A stretch of 64,000 bases of DNA, taken from assembly GCA_017882285.1 (NCBI GenBank), contig JADGPS010000002.1, positions 1 through 64,000 of the forward strand, given 5' to 3'. This document shows positions 44,126 to 54,361 of the stretch, piece by piece. Position 1 is the stretch's first letter; each line of letters starts with the position of its first letter. The notes under the pieces are model-generated. The model saw only the letters and a program-made list of their open reading frames with translations, ran no database searches and had not been told where the DNA came from. The translations under genes were made by a program, and so were the position numbers. This DNA is from Paludibacter sp. Lineage in GTDB: Bacteria; Bacteroidota; Bacteroidia; Bacteroidales; Paludibacteraceae.

Positions 44126-47100
44126 TTATTTATTTGTATCATGAGCAAGTTTCTTATTTTCTTTTTTAATTCTACCTAAACTAATTAGTTTCTGCATTTC
44201 AACGGTAATAGGTGAAGCGATAAATACGGAGGAATAAGTTCCGATAAAAATACCAAACAACATAGCGAAAATAAATCCGCGAATGGTTTCACCACCAAAG
44301 ATAAACATTGAAAGTAAAGTCAGGATTACGGTAGCAGTTGTACTGAATGTTCGTCCTAACATTTCATTTACAGACAGGTTAATCAGTGATATTCTGTCGC
44401 GTTTAGGGAACAGAGAAACGTTTTCACGAATACGGTCATAGTTGATTACAGTATCGTGAACCGAGTATCCGATTACCGTAAGAATAGCCGCGATAAATGC
44501 CTGATCAATTTCCATAGAGAACGGTAAGAATCCGTAGAATAATGAGAATAGACCCAGCGTGATAATAGCATCGTGAGCTAAGGATATGATTGCTCCCAGA
44601 GCATAACCCCATTCTTTGAATCGGATAAAAATATATAAACCGATTCCGAAGATTGCAAGGATTACAGCCCAGATAGCTGATCGTTTAATATCATCAGCCA
44701 CAGTGGGTCCTACCTTTTGAGAACTTTTTATATTTTCCTTAATAAATTCAGCTTTTGTAACCGAAGTTTTAAGTAATGGTTTTAAGTTATCATAGAGTTT
44801 GCCTTCAATTTCGTTATCAATCGTTGGAGCGTTATCGTTGATTTTGTATTTAGTAGCAATACGAACCTGTTTGTCACTTCCGATTGTAATTACCTGAGGC
44901 ATATCTCCTTCAAACGCTTTTTCAAGCATACGGCGAACATTATCTGTACTTACTGGTTTATCAAAAGCTACTATGTAGTTACGTCCTCCTGAGAAATCAA
45001 TACCCAAACTAAAACCACGTGTTGCAAAAGATATGCAGCTGATTACTATCATTGCAACTGATATTCCGTACATCCATTTACGGATTCCCATAAAGTCAAC
45101 TTTCGTATCTTTAAACCAGTTTTTAGTTACACCGGTAATAAACGTAATTTCTTTAGCACTTTCATGGTTAGCATACAAATACAACATGTAACGGGTAAGG
45201 AATACTGCGGTAAAGAATGAAGTCATTACTCCGATTATTTCAGTTACAGCAAATCCTTTAATAGGTCCTGTTCCAAAATAAGCCAAAATCACACCGGTAA
45301 TAACGGTTGTTACGTTCGAGTCGATAATAGCAGAAAGTGCATGGCCAATACCATCGTCAATCGCTTTTCGCATGGTTTTTCCTTTATTCATCTCCTCCCG
45401 GATACGCTCATACATAAGTACGTTTGCATCCACCGCCATACCCAGCGTCAATACAATACCCGCAATACCCGGCAATGTAAGAACAGCACCAAAGGATGCC
45501 AGAACACCGAACAGGAAGAATACATTGATAATCAACGCTATATCGGCAATAAGTCCCGGAACAACTCCGTAATATAAAATCATATAAAGCAATACCAACA
45601 CAAAGGCGATAATAAATGAAATTAATCCATTATTAATAGCTTCTTGTCCCAATGTTGGTCCTACAATGTTTTCTTGAACAATACGTGCCGGAGCAGGCAT
45701 TTTACCGGATTTCAACGTGTTCGCTAAATCCTTTGCTTCTTCAACAGTAAAGTTTCCGGTAATTTGTGAGCTACCTCCGGTAATTTCAGCATTTACTGTT
45801 GGTGCAGAATATACATAACCGTCCAAAGCAATGGCAATTGATTTGCCGATATTATCTTTAGTCATGCGTGCCCAAGTTTTTGAACCTTCGGCATTCATAG
45901 TCATACTTACGTTGGCATACGCTGAAGTCTGACTAAAATCGGCACGGGCATCAGTAATTACATCACCTCCAAGTGGTGCACGTCCATCACGATTGGAAAC
46001 TTTGATAGCGTAAAGTTGGAATATTTCCCCTTTTTTATCAAGAGGTTTAACTCCCCAACGCAACCCTAAGTCGCGGGGTAAAATTTCACGTACCTGTTTG
46101 GTTTTGAAATAGTTATTAATTTGAACAGTATCTTTACTGTGCGCATAACCAATAATAGGTCCACGTCCGGCTTGTCCACCTTGTGCATTTAACTGAAGAA
46201 CAGCAAACAAAGGATTGTCTTTTCTGCTCTTTTCCATCATTTTAGTAGAATCGGTCACATTGGCTGTTTTCTTTTGCAAGGCAGCTTTTAAACTGTCAAC
46301 ATCACTCAATTTTTGAGTTTTTGGTGTGGAGGCAATCGCTTTAGACGCAGTTGTATCTTTTGTCACACTCGCGTTTCCACCGGTTGCATTAAGAGTAGCC
46401 AACAATTTATTTGCTTCAACAATATTATTGATAATTTCATTTAAATCGTATGTTTCCCAAAATTCCAGATTGGCAGAACCCTGAAGCAATTTACGCACAC
46501 GTGCCGGTTCTTTGATACCCGGTAGCTCAACCAAAATACGTCCGTTGCCTAATTTCTGAATGTTAGGTTGAACAACACCAAACCGGTCGATACGTTGGCG
46601 TAACACATTGAATGAGTTAGCAATGGCTCCGTCAACTTCCGTTTTCAACACTTTTACCACATCAGCATTCGAAGTTGTGAGTGAAATTTTATCTTTCAAT
46701 TCGAATGTACTGAAAATAGTTGCCAGTTTGGCTTGCGGATCTATCTTCGTGTAAGCATCAACAAACAAATCGATATAGGATATCTGACTGTTCGTTTTTT
46801 GGAGTTCGGTAGCATTGGCCAATGCCTGATTAAAGTTGGTGTTGGTGTTAAAATCTGATAATGAACGAAGAATATCCGATTCGGAAACTTCAAGTGTAAC
46901 GTTCATTCCACCTTTTAAGTCGAGACCAAGGTTAATTTCTTTATCTCTGCATTCTTTCAGTGTGTAACCCAACCATACTTTTTCACTTCCGATAGAGTCT
47001 AAGTAGTTGTATTCTTTCAATTGATTGCCAACGGCATATTCCTTTGCTTTTTTGTTGTACATATTTGTGACAACACTAAATGAAAGGTAAAATAAACACA

Positions 47101-47149
47101 CTAAGGTGAGTGCAATTGCAAAAAGTCTGATAAGTCCTTTGTTTTGCAT
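44126..47149 (-). CDS. secDF: Fused protein translocase subunit SecDF
   Basis: SecDF uses the proton gradient to pull proteins across the inner membrane with SecYEG. The 1,007-residue protein joins SecD and SecF: SecD has LDLKGGMNVTLEV at 76-88, a large periplasmic domain and GMAVDANVLMYERIREE. The SecF half begins near residue 690 and has GIDFSGGRNYIV and VIGYSVHDTVINYDRIRE. Twelve membrane segments are expected. Fusion is normal in Bacteroidetes. A Ser/Thr/Lys-rich stretch near residues 260-310 is a flexible insertion. Confidence 0.96.
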   Translation of the reverse strand: MQNKGLIRLFAIALTLVCLFYLSFSVVTNMYNKKAKEYAVGNQLKEYNYLDSIGSEKVWLGYTLKECRDKEINLGLDLKGGMNVTLEVSESDILRSLSDFNTNTNFNQALANATELQKTNSQISYIDLFVDAYTKIDPQAKLATIFSTFELKDKISLTTSNADVVKVLKTEVDGAIANSFNVLRQRIDRFGVVQPNIQKLGNGRILVELPGIKEPARVRKLLQGSANLEFWETYDLNEIINNIVEANKLLATLNATGGNASVTKDTTASKAIASTPKTQKLSDVDSLKAALQKKTANVTDSTKMMEKSRKDNPLFAVLQLNAQGGQAGRGPIIGYAHSKDTVQINNYFKTKQVREILPRDLGLRWGVKPLDKKGEIFQLYAIKVSNRDGRAPLGGDVITDARADFSQTSAYANVSMTMNAEGSKTWARMTKDNIGKSIAIALDGYVYSAPTVNAEITGGSSQITGNFTVEEAKDLANTLKSGKMPAPARIVQENIVGPTLGQEAINNGLISFIIAFVLVLLYMILYYGVVPGLIADIALIINVFFLFGVLASFGAVLTLPGIAGIVLTLGMAVDANVLMYERIREEMNKGKTMRKAIDDGIGHALSAIIDSNVTTVITGVILAYFGTGPIKGFAVTEIIGVMTSFFTAVFLTRYMLYLYANHESAKEITFITGVTKNWFKDTKVDFMGIRKWMYGISVAMIVISCISFATRGFSLGIDFSGGRNYIVAFDKPVSTDNVRRMLEKAFEGDMPQVITIGSDKQVRIATKYKINDNAPTIDNEIEGKLYDNLKPLLKTSVTKAEFIKENIKSSQKVGPTVADDIKRSAIWAVILAIFGIGLYIFIRFKEWGYALGAIISLAHDAIITLGLFSLFYGFLPFSMEIDQAFIAAILTVIGYSVHDTVINYDRIRENVSLFPKRDRISLINLSVNEMLGRTFSTTATVILTLLSMFIFGGETIRGFIFAMLFGIFIGTYSSVFIASPITVEMQKLISLGRIKKENKKLAHDTNK

Positions 47150-47202
47150 GGAAAATTTTATTTAAAATAAGACATTAATTAGTTCAATTTTTTTAAGAGG
47201 TG

Positions 47203-47210
47203 CAAATATA
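47203..47210 (-). promoter_or_regulatory. -7 element of secDF
   Basis: TATATTTG on the minus strand fits TAnnTTTG and is followed by CACC, 54 bases before the ATG. Confidence 0.6.
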
Positions 47211-47380
47211 GCGTTTTTTTTATTATAAACATAAAAAAAAGGCAGTAAATCTTGTATCTAAAGACTTAAAAAAGAAAAGAACTGACTGTTTCAATTTGGA
47301 ATTGACCTAAATTTAGGTAGAGGTCTTCCAATTTATAAATAGTAAACAAGAGCTATCGATCAATGACCTTTTTCGGGTTC

Positions 47381-47413
47381 AAAAAAACCGCCGTTGATTT
47401 CTCTGTTGGCGGT
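47381..47413 (-). terminator. Rho-independent terminator after recQ
   Basis: On the minus strand ACCGCC and GGCGGT form the stem and seven T follow directly. It lies about 25 bases beyond the recQ stop. Confidence 0.85.
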
Positions 47414-47437
47414 CATGAATGATTTTGTACAATCGAA

Positions 47438-49624
47438 TTAATTTCCTATTTCAGAAAGAAATTTGATACGAACAAGTCGCACTTCTGTTTCACTAAAATC
47501 ATCTTCGCCTAATTTGTCAAGGGCTGAATCGATTTTATCAGTTTCGGCAGTTCTGAAATAATCAAAAATTTCGTCGATATGATCCGGATCCATAATCTCA
47601 TCAAGGAAATAATCGATATTAATTTTGGTGCCGGAATAAACAATGGCTTCAATTTCGTCTAACAATTCAAAAATGTCGAGACCTTTTGAAAGCGCAATAT
47701 CGTCTAAAGCAATTTTACGATCAATTGCCTGAATGATAGAAACTTTCAACTTTGATTTGTTGGCTACTGTTCGAACGCGTAAATCTTCGGGTCGAATAAT
47801 TTCGTTTTCTTTGACGTGTACTTTTATTACTTTCAAGAACTCTTCACCATACCGTTTTGCTTTTCCTGCTCCAACGCCCGGAATATTTTGCAATTCTTCG
47901 ATGGTAATCGGGTAGGTGGTTGCCATAGCTTCAAGAGAGGGATCCTGAAAAATAACAAAGGGGGGTACTACCAGTTTCTTCGATAATTTTTTCCGAAGAT
48001 CTTTTAAAATCGAAAACAACACATCGTCCGCTGCGCAAGTTCCACCGGTACTTCTAACGGTAGAATCTTCTTCCTCGTCATCAAATTCATTGTCTTTTAC
48101 AATCGGGAACGGGTGCGGTTTCTTCAAATAGGCTTTTCCTGCTGAGGAAACTTTCAGTAAGCCGTAATTTTCAATTTCTTTGCTAATTAGACCGGCTATC
48201 ATGGCTTGGCGAATAACGGCATGGAGCAATCGTTCATCTTCGTCGGAGGCTGAGCTAAAATTCTCCAGTTCATCGTGTAGATACGATTTTATATCCGATG
48301 TTTCGTTACCTTTTAAAATGTCAACGATATGCTCGGCTTTAAATTTTTCTTTTACAATTAGAATCGTTTCTAACACAAGCGATAATAATTCTTGTCCTTC
48401 AATAAATTTGCGTGGTTTCATACAGTTATCACAACATCCGCAGTTATCTTCCTGATATTCTTCTCCAAAATAATGGAGTAATAATTTCCGTCTGCAAATG
48501 GAAGATTCGGCATAAGCTTGTGTTTCCAATAATAATTGATTGCCAATTTCTTGCTCGGCAACAGGTTTGCCTTGCATAAATTTACGTAGTTTATCTAAAT
48601 CTTTATAAGCATAAAATGCGATACATTGACCTTCCCCGCCATCGCGTCCGCCCCGACCTGTTTCCTGATAGTAACCTTCCAGGCTTTTAGGCATATCGTA
48701 GTGTAATACGTAACGTACATCGGGTTTATCAATTCCCATCCCGAAAGCAATTGTTGCAACAATTATATCGGCTTTTTCCATTAAAAAACTATCTTGATTT
48801 TGACTTCTCACAGCCGAATCCATTCCGGCATGATACGGAAGAACAGAAATGCCGTTCATGTGAAGCGTTTCAGATAATTCTTCTACTTTTTTTCTACTCA
48901 GACAATAAATAATCCCCGACTTGCCAGCTTGTGAACGAATATATTTGATAATATCTTTATCAACATTTGTTGTCTTAGGTCGAACTTCATAATATAAATT
49001 GGGACGATTAAACGACGATTTAAAAACCGATGCATTCAACATTCCAAGATTTTTTTGAATATCATGTTGCACTTTGGGAGTGGCGGTTGCAGTTAGTGCA
49101 ATAAGCGGTGCCACGCCAATGTCGTTGATAATCGGACGAATACGCCGATATTCCGGGCGAAAATCATGTCCCCATTCCGAGATACAATGTGCTTCGTCCA
49201 CAGCGTAAAATGATATTTTTATCTGCTTTAAAAACTCAATATTTTCATCTTTTGTCAGCGACTCGGGTGCAACGTAAAGCAATTTTGTTTTACCGGAAAC
49301 AATATCGGCTTTCACAGCATCAATGGCCTGGCGCGTAAGCGAAGAATTGATAAAGTGGGCGATTCCATCTTCTTCACTAAAATTGCGCATGGCGTCCACC
49401 TGATTTTTCATCAAAGCAATAAGCGGAGATATAACAATGGCAGTCCCTCCCATTAAAAGTGATGGAAGTTGATAGCACAATGATTTCCCTCCACCTGTTG
49501 GCATTAACACAAAAGTGTCCTTGCCATCAAGCACATTTTGAATAATTGCTTCCTGATTTCCTTTGAAGTTGTCGAAACCGAAGTTCTTTTTCAACTGCTT
49601 GGATAATTCAGCTAATTTGGCCAT
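47438..49624 (-). CDS. recQ: ATP-dependent DNA helicase RecQ
   Basis: The protein (728 residues) is a 3'-5' DNA helicase of recombination and repair. Walker A is PTGGGKS with K47, the DEAH box is at 143-146 and the aromatic-rich loop is ISEWGHDFRPEY. The zinc-binding cysteines (CRRKLLLHYFGE, CGCCDNC) lead to a winged helix and an HRDC domain (near residues 535-615). The C-terminal acidic extension of about 110 residues is longer than in the E. coli protein. It stands as its own unit between two terminators. Confidence 0.95.
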   Translation of the reverse strand: MAKLAELSKQLKKNFGFDNFKGNQEAIIQNVLDGKDTFVLMPTGGGKSLCYQLPSLLMGGTAIVISPLIALMKNQVDAMRNFSEEDGIAHFINSSLTRQAIDAVKADIVSGKTKLLYVAPESLTKDENIEFLKQIKISFYAVDEAHCISEWGHDFRPEYRRIRPIINDIGVAPLIALTATATPKVQHDIQKNLGMLNASVFKSSFNRPNLYYEVRPKTTNVDKDIIKYIRSQAGKSGIIYCLSRKKVEELSETLHMNGISVLPYHAGMDSAVRSQNQDSFLMEKADIIVATIAFGMGIDKPDVRYVLHYDMPKSLEGYYQETGRGGRDGGEGQCIAFYAYKDLDKLRKFMQGKPVAEQEIGNQLLLETQAYAESSICRRKLLLHYFGEEYQEDNCGCCDNCMKPRKFIEGQELLSLVLETILIVKEKFKAEHIVDILKGNETSDIKSYLHDELENFSSASDEDERLLHAVIRQAMIAGLISKEIENYGLLKVSSAGKAYLKKPHPFPIVKDNEFDDEEEDSTVRSTGGTCAADDVLFSILKDLRKKLSKKLVVPPFVIFQDPSLEAMATTYPITIEELQNIPGVGAGKAKRYGEEFLKVIKVHVKENEIIRPEDLRVRTVANKSKLKVSIIQAIDRKIALDDIALSKGLDIFELLDEIEAIVYSGTKINIDYFLDEIMDPDHIDEIFDYFRTAETDKIDSALDKLGEDDFSETEVRLVRIKFLSEIGN

Positions 49625-49714
49625 AACAGTAATTAAGTGTAAAAAATGAATGCGAAAGTAATATTTATTGTCGGATTAAATGCACTGGTTTATATGTATT
49701 TTTATTGTTTATTG

Positions 49715-49722
49715 CAAATATA
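49715..49722 (-). promoter_or_regulatory. -7 element of recQ
   Basis: TATATTTG on the minus strand fits TAnnTTTG, about 90 bases before the recQ ATG. No clear -33 box is present. Confidence 0.5.
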
Positions 49723-49800
49723 CTCTAATTTGACACTTTTTCTAACAGGTATTTTATAAACAAAAATATAAACAGATTTTATATATACAACATCTTTTGA

Positions 49801-49853
49801 AAAATAAATCAGGATATTAACTAATTAAATTAGTTAATATCCTGATTTATTTT
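49801..49853. terminator. Perfect 53-base palindrome after clpX
   Basis: The sequence from AAAATAAATCAGG to CCTGATTTATTTT is self-complementary over 26 bp each side with a single central base. It probably terminates clpPX transcription on the minus strand. The A/T ends give T-runs on either strand. Confidence 0.75.
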
Positions 49854-49891
49854 ATCATTGGTTTGAATATAAGCGTATTAATCTAAATTGT

Positions 49892-51124
49892 CTACGCAAT
49901 TTTTAACCGATTTATATTTGCCTTTTCTATTTTACTTTGGGCGTATGGTAGTGAAATAGTCAGTTCCTTCTCTTTTTTCGAAGGCATCTCAAACATTTCA
50001 TCCATCATGATGGTTTCAGTAATCGACCGAAGACCACGCGCTCCAAGTTTAAATTCAATGGCTTTGTCCACAACATATTCCAAAACTTCTTCTTTAAATA
50101 CTAATTCAATGCCGTCCATGTCGAAAAGTTTAGTGTATTGCTTAATAATCGAATTTTTTGGTTCGGTCAGAATTCGTCTCAACGCACTTCTGTCAAGCGG
50201 TTCCAGATAAGTAAGTATTGGTAATCGACCGATAATTTCGGGAATTAGTCCAAATGCCTTTAAGTCCTGAGGTGCAATATATTGCAGCAAATTGTGTTTG
50301 TCAACCTGTTCACTTTCTTTGGCGGCAGTATACCCAACAACACGTGTGTTCAGACGTAAAGCAATTTTTTTCTCGATACCATCGAAAGCACCACCGCATA
50401 CAAATAAAATATTTTGCGTATTCACGGCAATCATTTTCTGGTCTGGGTGCTTGCGTCCGCCTTGTGGTGGTACATTTACCACGGCGCCTTCGAGCAGTTT
50501 CAGTAATCCTTGCTGAACACCTTCGCCGCTTACATCGCGGGTTATGCTCGGGTTGTCGCTTTTACGGGCTATTTTATCAATCTCATCGATAAACACAATG
50601 CCGCGTTCGGCAGCTTTCACATCATAATCGGCCACTTGTAACAAACGAGTCAGGATGCTTTCAATATCTTCGCCAACGTAACCTGCTTCGGTCAATACGG
50701 TTGCATCAACAATGGCAAAAGGAACGTGCAGCTTTTTGGCAATTGTTTTGGCTAGTAGTGTTTTACCGGTCCCGGTAGAACCCACCATGATAATATTCGA
50801 TTTCTCAATCTCCACATCATCATTGGTTTTTTCCTGCATCAACCGTTTGTAATGATTGTACACCGCTACCGACAGGTATTTTTTTGCTTCTTCCTGTCCA
50901 ATTACATATTGATCAAGATATTCCTTTATTTCAATGGGTTTAGGAACCTGTTCTTTTTTTATATTGGGTAAATTCGTTTTTTTAGACGAGTTTTCCTTCA
51001 CAATTTCAGCTGCCTGAACGGCGCAATCGTTGCAAATTTGCGCACCTTCCTGACCCATGATGAAAAAATCCACCTGCGATTCCGGGCGTCCGCAAAAGCT
51101 GCAATGTTTGGTGTTTTTAGCCAT
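49892..51124 (-). CDS. clpX: ATP-dependent Clp protease ATP-binding subunit ClpX
   Basis: AAA+ unfoldase of 410 residues that feeds substrates to ClpP. The N-terminal zinc-binding domain has C8, C11, C31 and C34. Walker A is GSTGTGKT at 115-122, the pore loop GYVG is at 148-151 and Walker B ends in D180-E181. The C-terminal domain with [10 protein letters not shown] is typical. It begins immediately after clpP with no spacer, so the two are co-translated. Confidence 0.97.
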   Translation of the reverse strand: MAKNTKHCSFCGRPESQVDFFIMGQEGAQICNDCAVQAAEIVKENSSKKTNLPNIKKEQVPKPIEIKEYLDQYVIGQEEAKKYLSVAVYNHYKRLMQEKTNDDVEIEKSNIIMVGSTGTGKTLLAKTIAKKLHVPFAIVDATVLTEAGYVGEDIESILTRLLQVADYDVKAAERGIVFIDEIDKIARKSDNPSITRDVSGEGVQQGLLKLLEGAVVNVPPQGGRKHPDQKMIAVNTQNILFVCGGAFDGIEKKIALRLNTRVVGYTAAKESEQVDKHNLLQYIAPQDLKAFGLIPEIIGRLPILTYLEPLDRSALRRILTEPKNSIIKQYTKLFDMDGIELVFKEEVLEYVVDKAIEFKLGARGLRSITETIMMDEMFEMPSKKEKELTISLPYAQSKIEKANINRLKIA

Positions 51125-51802
51125 TTACTTTTTCTTTTCATTAAATAACACCTTATCAATCATGCCATAATCAAGAGCTTCTTCCGAAGTCATCCAATAG
51201 TCGCGGTCCGAATCTTTTTCGATGCGTTCGAATGGATTGTTCGAATGTTCGGCAATAATAGTATAAAGTTCTTTCTTGAGTTTTTGAATTTCACGGGCGG
51301 TAATTTCAATATCCGAAGCCTGACCCTGAGCGCCACCCATTGGCTGGTGAATCATAACGCGTGAATGTTTCAAAGCCGAACGTTTGCCGTTGGCACCGGC
51401 TACCAGCAATACTGCTCCCATCGAAGCAGCCATTCCGGTACAAATGGTTGCCACATCGGAGCTGATAAACTGCATGGTGTCGTAAATTCCCAATCCGGCA
51501 GAAACCGAACCGCCCGGCGTGTTCAGATATATGGAAATATCTTTGCCCGGATCGGATGAATCAAGGTAAAGTAACTGTGCCTGAATAACATTGGCTGTAT
51601 AATCGTCAACCTGAATCCCGAGGAAAATAATACGATCCATCATCAAACGGGAGAAAACATCCATTTGAGTTACGTTTAATTGACGCTCTTCGAGTATAGA
51701 CGGTGAAATATAGTTGCTGGTAATGTCGGCATATTTATCCAATGCCAACCCATTCATACCAAGATGTTTGGTAGCGTAATTGCGAAAATCGTTATTGTTC
51801 AT
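51125..51802 (-). CDS. clpP: ATP-dependent Clp protease proteolytic subunit ClpP
   Basis: Serine peptidase of 225 residues that forms the 14-mer chamber of ClpXP. The catalytic triad is S127 in MAASMGA, H152 in MIHQP and D201 in SDRDYWM. NTPGGSVSAGL and IYLNTPGG are conserved. The order tig-clpP-clpX on one strand is the classical cluster. Its promoter element is at 51,959. Confidence 0.97.
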   Translation of the reverse strand: MNNNDFRNYATKHLGMNGLALDKYADITSNYISPSILEERQLNVTQMDVFSRLMMDRIIFLGIQVDDYTANVIQAQLLYLDSSDPGKDISIYLNTPGGSVSAGLGIYDTMQFISSDVATICTGMAASMGAVLLVAGANGKRSALKHSRVMIHQPMGGAQGQASDIEITAREIQKLKKELYTIIAEHSNNPFERIEKDSDRDYWMTSEEALDYGMIDKVLFNEKKK

Positions 51803-51872
51803 AATTATATGAGTTTGAAAAGTTTATAAAGTTAGAAAGCTTATCTGCGATGTGATGGGTTAAAGTTTAAAA

Positions 51873-51913
51873 GAATAATCAACTCAACAAATAACCGAAT
51901 AATCGACTCAACC
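51873..51913. repeat. Direct repeat upstream of clpP
   Basis: GAATAATCAACTCAAC and GAATAATCGACTCAAC occur 25 bases apart in the clpP leader. They belong to the intergenic micro-repeats of this genome; no regulatory role can be shown. Confidence 0.5.
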
Positions 51914-51958
51914 TGTTTTTTAATCGAAAAAGACTTTTAACCTTTTCCAAAAAAGAAA

Positions 51959-51966
51959 CAAAGATA
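51959..51966 (-). promoter_or_regulatory. -7 element of clpPX
   Basis: TATCTTTG on the minus strand fits TAnnTTTG; it implies a leader of about 150 bases before clpP. Confidence 0.5.
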
Positions 51967-52028
51967 AATCTATTTTGTTTGATTTTTTAGCATTTAAAAG
52001 CCTTTTCGGCAAAATGTGTGAAAAAAAA

Positions 52029-53384
52029 TTATTTTGCTTCAAACATTTTGTTGAATTCTTCAATCGAAACTTCTTTATTGTCGAGTTTAACAGTTTCTTT
52101 AACTACCGCAAATACTTTTTCTTCAGCTACTTTGTCGATCAGACTTTTCAAAGTTTCCTCTTTTTTCATCATGTCTTTAGCATAGTTGGCAATGATTTCG
52201 TCGTCCATGCCAATCATTCCGTATTGTGCGAACTGAGCTTTAGCTATTTTCTTGGCATATTCTTCCACATCGGCAGTTTCCACTTTTAAATCGTTTGCTT
52301 TAGTCAGTTTTTCTTTAATTAAATGCCATTTCAGGTCGGCAATCATTTTTGGATAATCTTCTTCCAATGTTTCGGCTTTTATTTTCTGGTTAGAAGATAA
52401 CAACCAACGTTTCAAGAAAGTATCGGGGAAAGATAAATCGCTGAATTTTGCAACCAACATTTCTTTAGCGTCAACACTAAATTTGAATTCGCTGTCTGAA
52501 ACTAAATTGTCTTGAATGTTTTCTTTGATTTTAGTGCGGAATTCTTCTTCGCTTTTAACCACGCCATCACCATATACTTTATCAAACAATCCCTGATTGA
52601 TTTCCGATTCGTGGTAGCGGGTAATGCTTTCGATTTTCAATAGAAAATCACTATCGACTTTTTTTGCCTGATCTTTCGAAATTTTCAACAACGAACTGAT
52701 CTCAGTTTCGTTATCGAATGCTTTTGAAGGGTTAAAAATGATAACATCGCCTTTTTTCGCGCCAAAGAAAAGTGCTTTCTGAGTATCGTTTTTCATGTAA
52801 GCAGGTGTAAGTGTGGCATCTTGTACTTTAATGCCCGACTCGTTTACTTTGCCGTTTGCCATTTCAAGCAATTCTCCTTTCAACATATCTTTTTCTTCTA
52901 CTACTTCTTCCTGAATGTATTTACCATAACGTCCGGTGTACGATTTTACTTGATTTTCAATCATTTCGTCGCTTACCGTGATGTTGTAATAGTTTACTTT
53001 GTCTTTTTTAGTCAATTCCACTTCAATTTCAGGTGCAATTCCCAAATCAAAAACAAATTCGAAGTCATCTTGTGTATCGAAATCGAAAGGTTTTTGTTCA
53101 GTTTCGTTTGGAAGCGGTTCACCAAGAATATTCATGTTATTTTCGCGAATATAACTGTATAGATTTTCCGAAACCAGTTTGTTGATTTCTTCGGCCATCA
53201 CGGCTTTACCGTACATTTTTCTTACTAAACCCGCCGGCACCATACCGGGGCGAAAGCCAGGGATATTCGCTTTTTTGCGAAAGTCACGCAGATTTTTATC
53301 CACTTTTTCGGCGTAATCCGCTTTTTCAATGCGTAATGTTACAATTGCATTGTTTTGATCGAGGTCTTTTCTGACAATATTCAT
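52029..53384 (-). CDS. tig: Trigger factor chaperone
   Basis: The 451-residue protein is a ribosome-bound chaperone with peptidyl-prolyl isomerase activity. The ribosome-docking loop is GFRPGMVP at 43-50. The isomerase domain lies around residues 150-245 and is diverged, and the C-terminal helical chaperone arms follow. Low similarity in the middle domain is usual for Bacteroidetes. It is first in the tig-clpP-clpX order but has its own promoter element at 53,436, and a spacer of 226 bases separates it from clpP. Confidence 0.9.
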   Translation of the reverse strand: MNIVRKDLDQNNAIVTLRIEKADYAEKVDKNLRDFRKKANIPGFRPGMVPAGLVRKMYGKAVMAEEINKLVSENLYSYIRENNMNILGEPLPNETEQKPFDFDTQDDFEFVFDLGIAPEIEVELTKKDKVNYYNITVSDEMIENQVKSYTGRYGKYIQEEVVEEKDMLKGELLEMANGKVNESGIKVQDATLTPAYMKNDTQKALFFGAKKGDVIIFNPSKAFDNETEISSLLKISKDQAKKVDSDFLLKIESITRYHESEINQGLFDKVYGDGVVKSEEEFRTKIKENIQDNLVSDSEFKFSVDAKEMLVAKFSDLSFPDTFLKRWLLSSNQKIKAETLEEDYPKMIADLKWHLIKEKLTKANDLKVETADVEEYAKKIAKAQFAQYGMIGMDDEIIANYAKDMMKKEETLKSLIDKVAEEKVFAVVKETVKLDNKEVSIEEFNKMFEAK

Positions 53385-53435
53385 ATTTATAATAATAGTG
53401 TAATTTTCTGATGTTTAACTTTCAGTAATGGGGTG

Positions 53436-53443
53436 CAAAGGTA
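53436..53443 (-). promoter_or_regulatory. -7 element of tig
   Basis: TACCTTTG on the minus strand fits TAnnTTTG and is followed by CACCCC, about 50 bases before the ATG. Confidence 0.6.
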
Positions 53444-53547
53444 TAAAAAAAAGAGATATAACCTACTTTTTTTTTATCAAAAATTATTTTTTGATACCGT
53501 ATTGAGATACAATGACTTTGAAAATAGTTGTTGAATAAGCAAAAATA

Positions 53548-53577
53548 AAAAAAGCAAATCTATCCGGATTCGCTTCT
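53548..53577 (-). terminator. Terminator after the outer-membrane barrel gene
   Basis: On the minus strand AAGCGAATC and GATTTGCTT pair with one G-T wobble and are followed by TTTTTTATTTTTG. Confidence 0.75.
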
Positions 53578-53581
53578 TATC

Positions 53582-53623
53582 AATCTTTATTCTTGGTTCT
53601 AATATCTTTATTCTTGACTCTAA
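53582..53623. repeat. Tandem repeat TCTTTATTCTTGG/A
   Basis: Two imperfect 20-base copies (ATCTTTATTCTTGGTTCTAA; ATCTTTATTCTTGACTCTAA) sit between the barrel gene stop and its terminator. Similar words occur before tRNA-Gly near 18,053-18,080. Confidence 0.6.
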
Positions 53624-53624
53624 A

Positions 53625-54266
53625 TTAAAAAAGATATACCAAATTAATATTATAAACTCGATTGGTAGAATTTGTGGGTGTCGGCATTCCTGTCGTCGAA
53701 TTTGATGTATTTTTAAGTCCCTGACTCCAGTTAAATCCAAATTGAATTTTTTTGAATAGTTCCAATCCCCCACCTAAGTTGTATCCATAATCTACATGAT
53801 CCATGAAACTCTGGTAATTTTCTTTTTGAATGCTATTGGTTTTTTCATCAACAGTTTGTCCGCTAAGTGCGTACGCACCATAAACACCGGCAATACCATA
53901 TACGCCTATAAATCCGAGCAAAATCCGATAGCGTATATTAAATGGTACTTCTACATAATTCAGTTCCTTATAACCTTGTTTAATTACGTTCGCAATGTTG
54001 GTGCTATCGCTGAAAGTGCTTCCTTTCTGCGAAAGTAATGCTCCGATTTCACATCCTAAGCCTGATTTTTTAGGCATTGCCTGATAAATCAACCCGATTT
54101 GATATCCGGTAAGATTTTTAGAGCTAAATCCTGCAGCAATATAGGCCTGACTAAATGATTTAATTTCGTTTGCCAAATTTACACCTGCTTTAATGCCTAA
54201 CTGAGCATATAAACCGGAAGTGCAAAGTAATAATGCAATCAGAAAATAACAGTTTTTATTTTTCAT
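53625..54266 (-). CDS. Outer-membrane beta-barrel protein (porin-like)
   Basis: The 213-residue protein has a signal peptide (1-21, ending LYAQ) and a series of amphipathic strands, starting LGIKAGVNLANE and ending VYNINLVYLF with a terminal phenylalanine typical of outer-membrane barrels. It fits the PorT/OmpW-like beta-barrel family (PF13568), with eight strands expected. Function cannot be named. It is flanked by tig and typA and has its own terminator. Confidence 0.82.
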   Translation of the reverse strand: MKNKNCYFLIALLLCTSGLYAQLGIKAGVNLANEIKSFSQAYIAAGFSSKNLTGYQIGLIYQAMPKKSGLGCEIGALLSQKGSTFSDSTNIANVIKQGYKELNYVEVPFNIRYRILLGFIGVYGIAGVYGAYALSGQTVDEKTNSIQKENYQSFMDHVDYGYNLGGGLELFKKIQFGFNWSQGLKNTSNSTTGMPTPTNSTNRVYNINLVYLF

Positions 54267-54361
54267 ACTTTCAAAATAATATTTGACAATTACGATTTTA
54301 AAACGACTATTTCAATTTTATAGTATAATCTTGACGTAAAATATCAACTGGTTATATTTGC

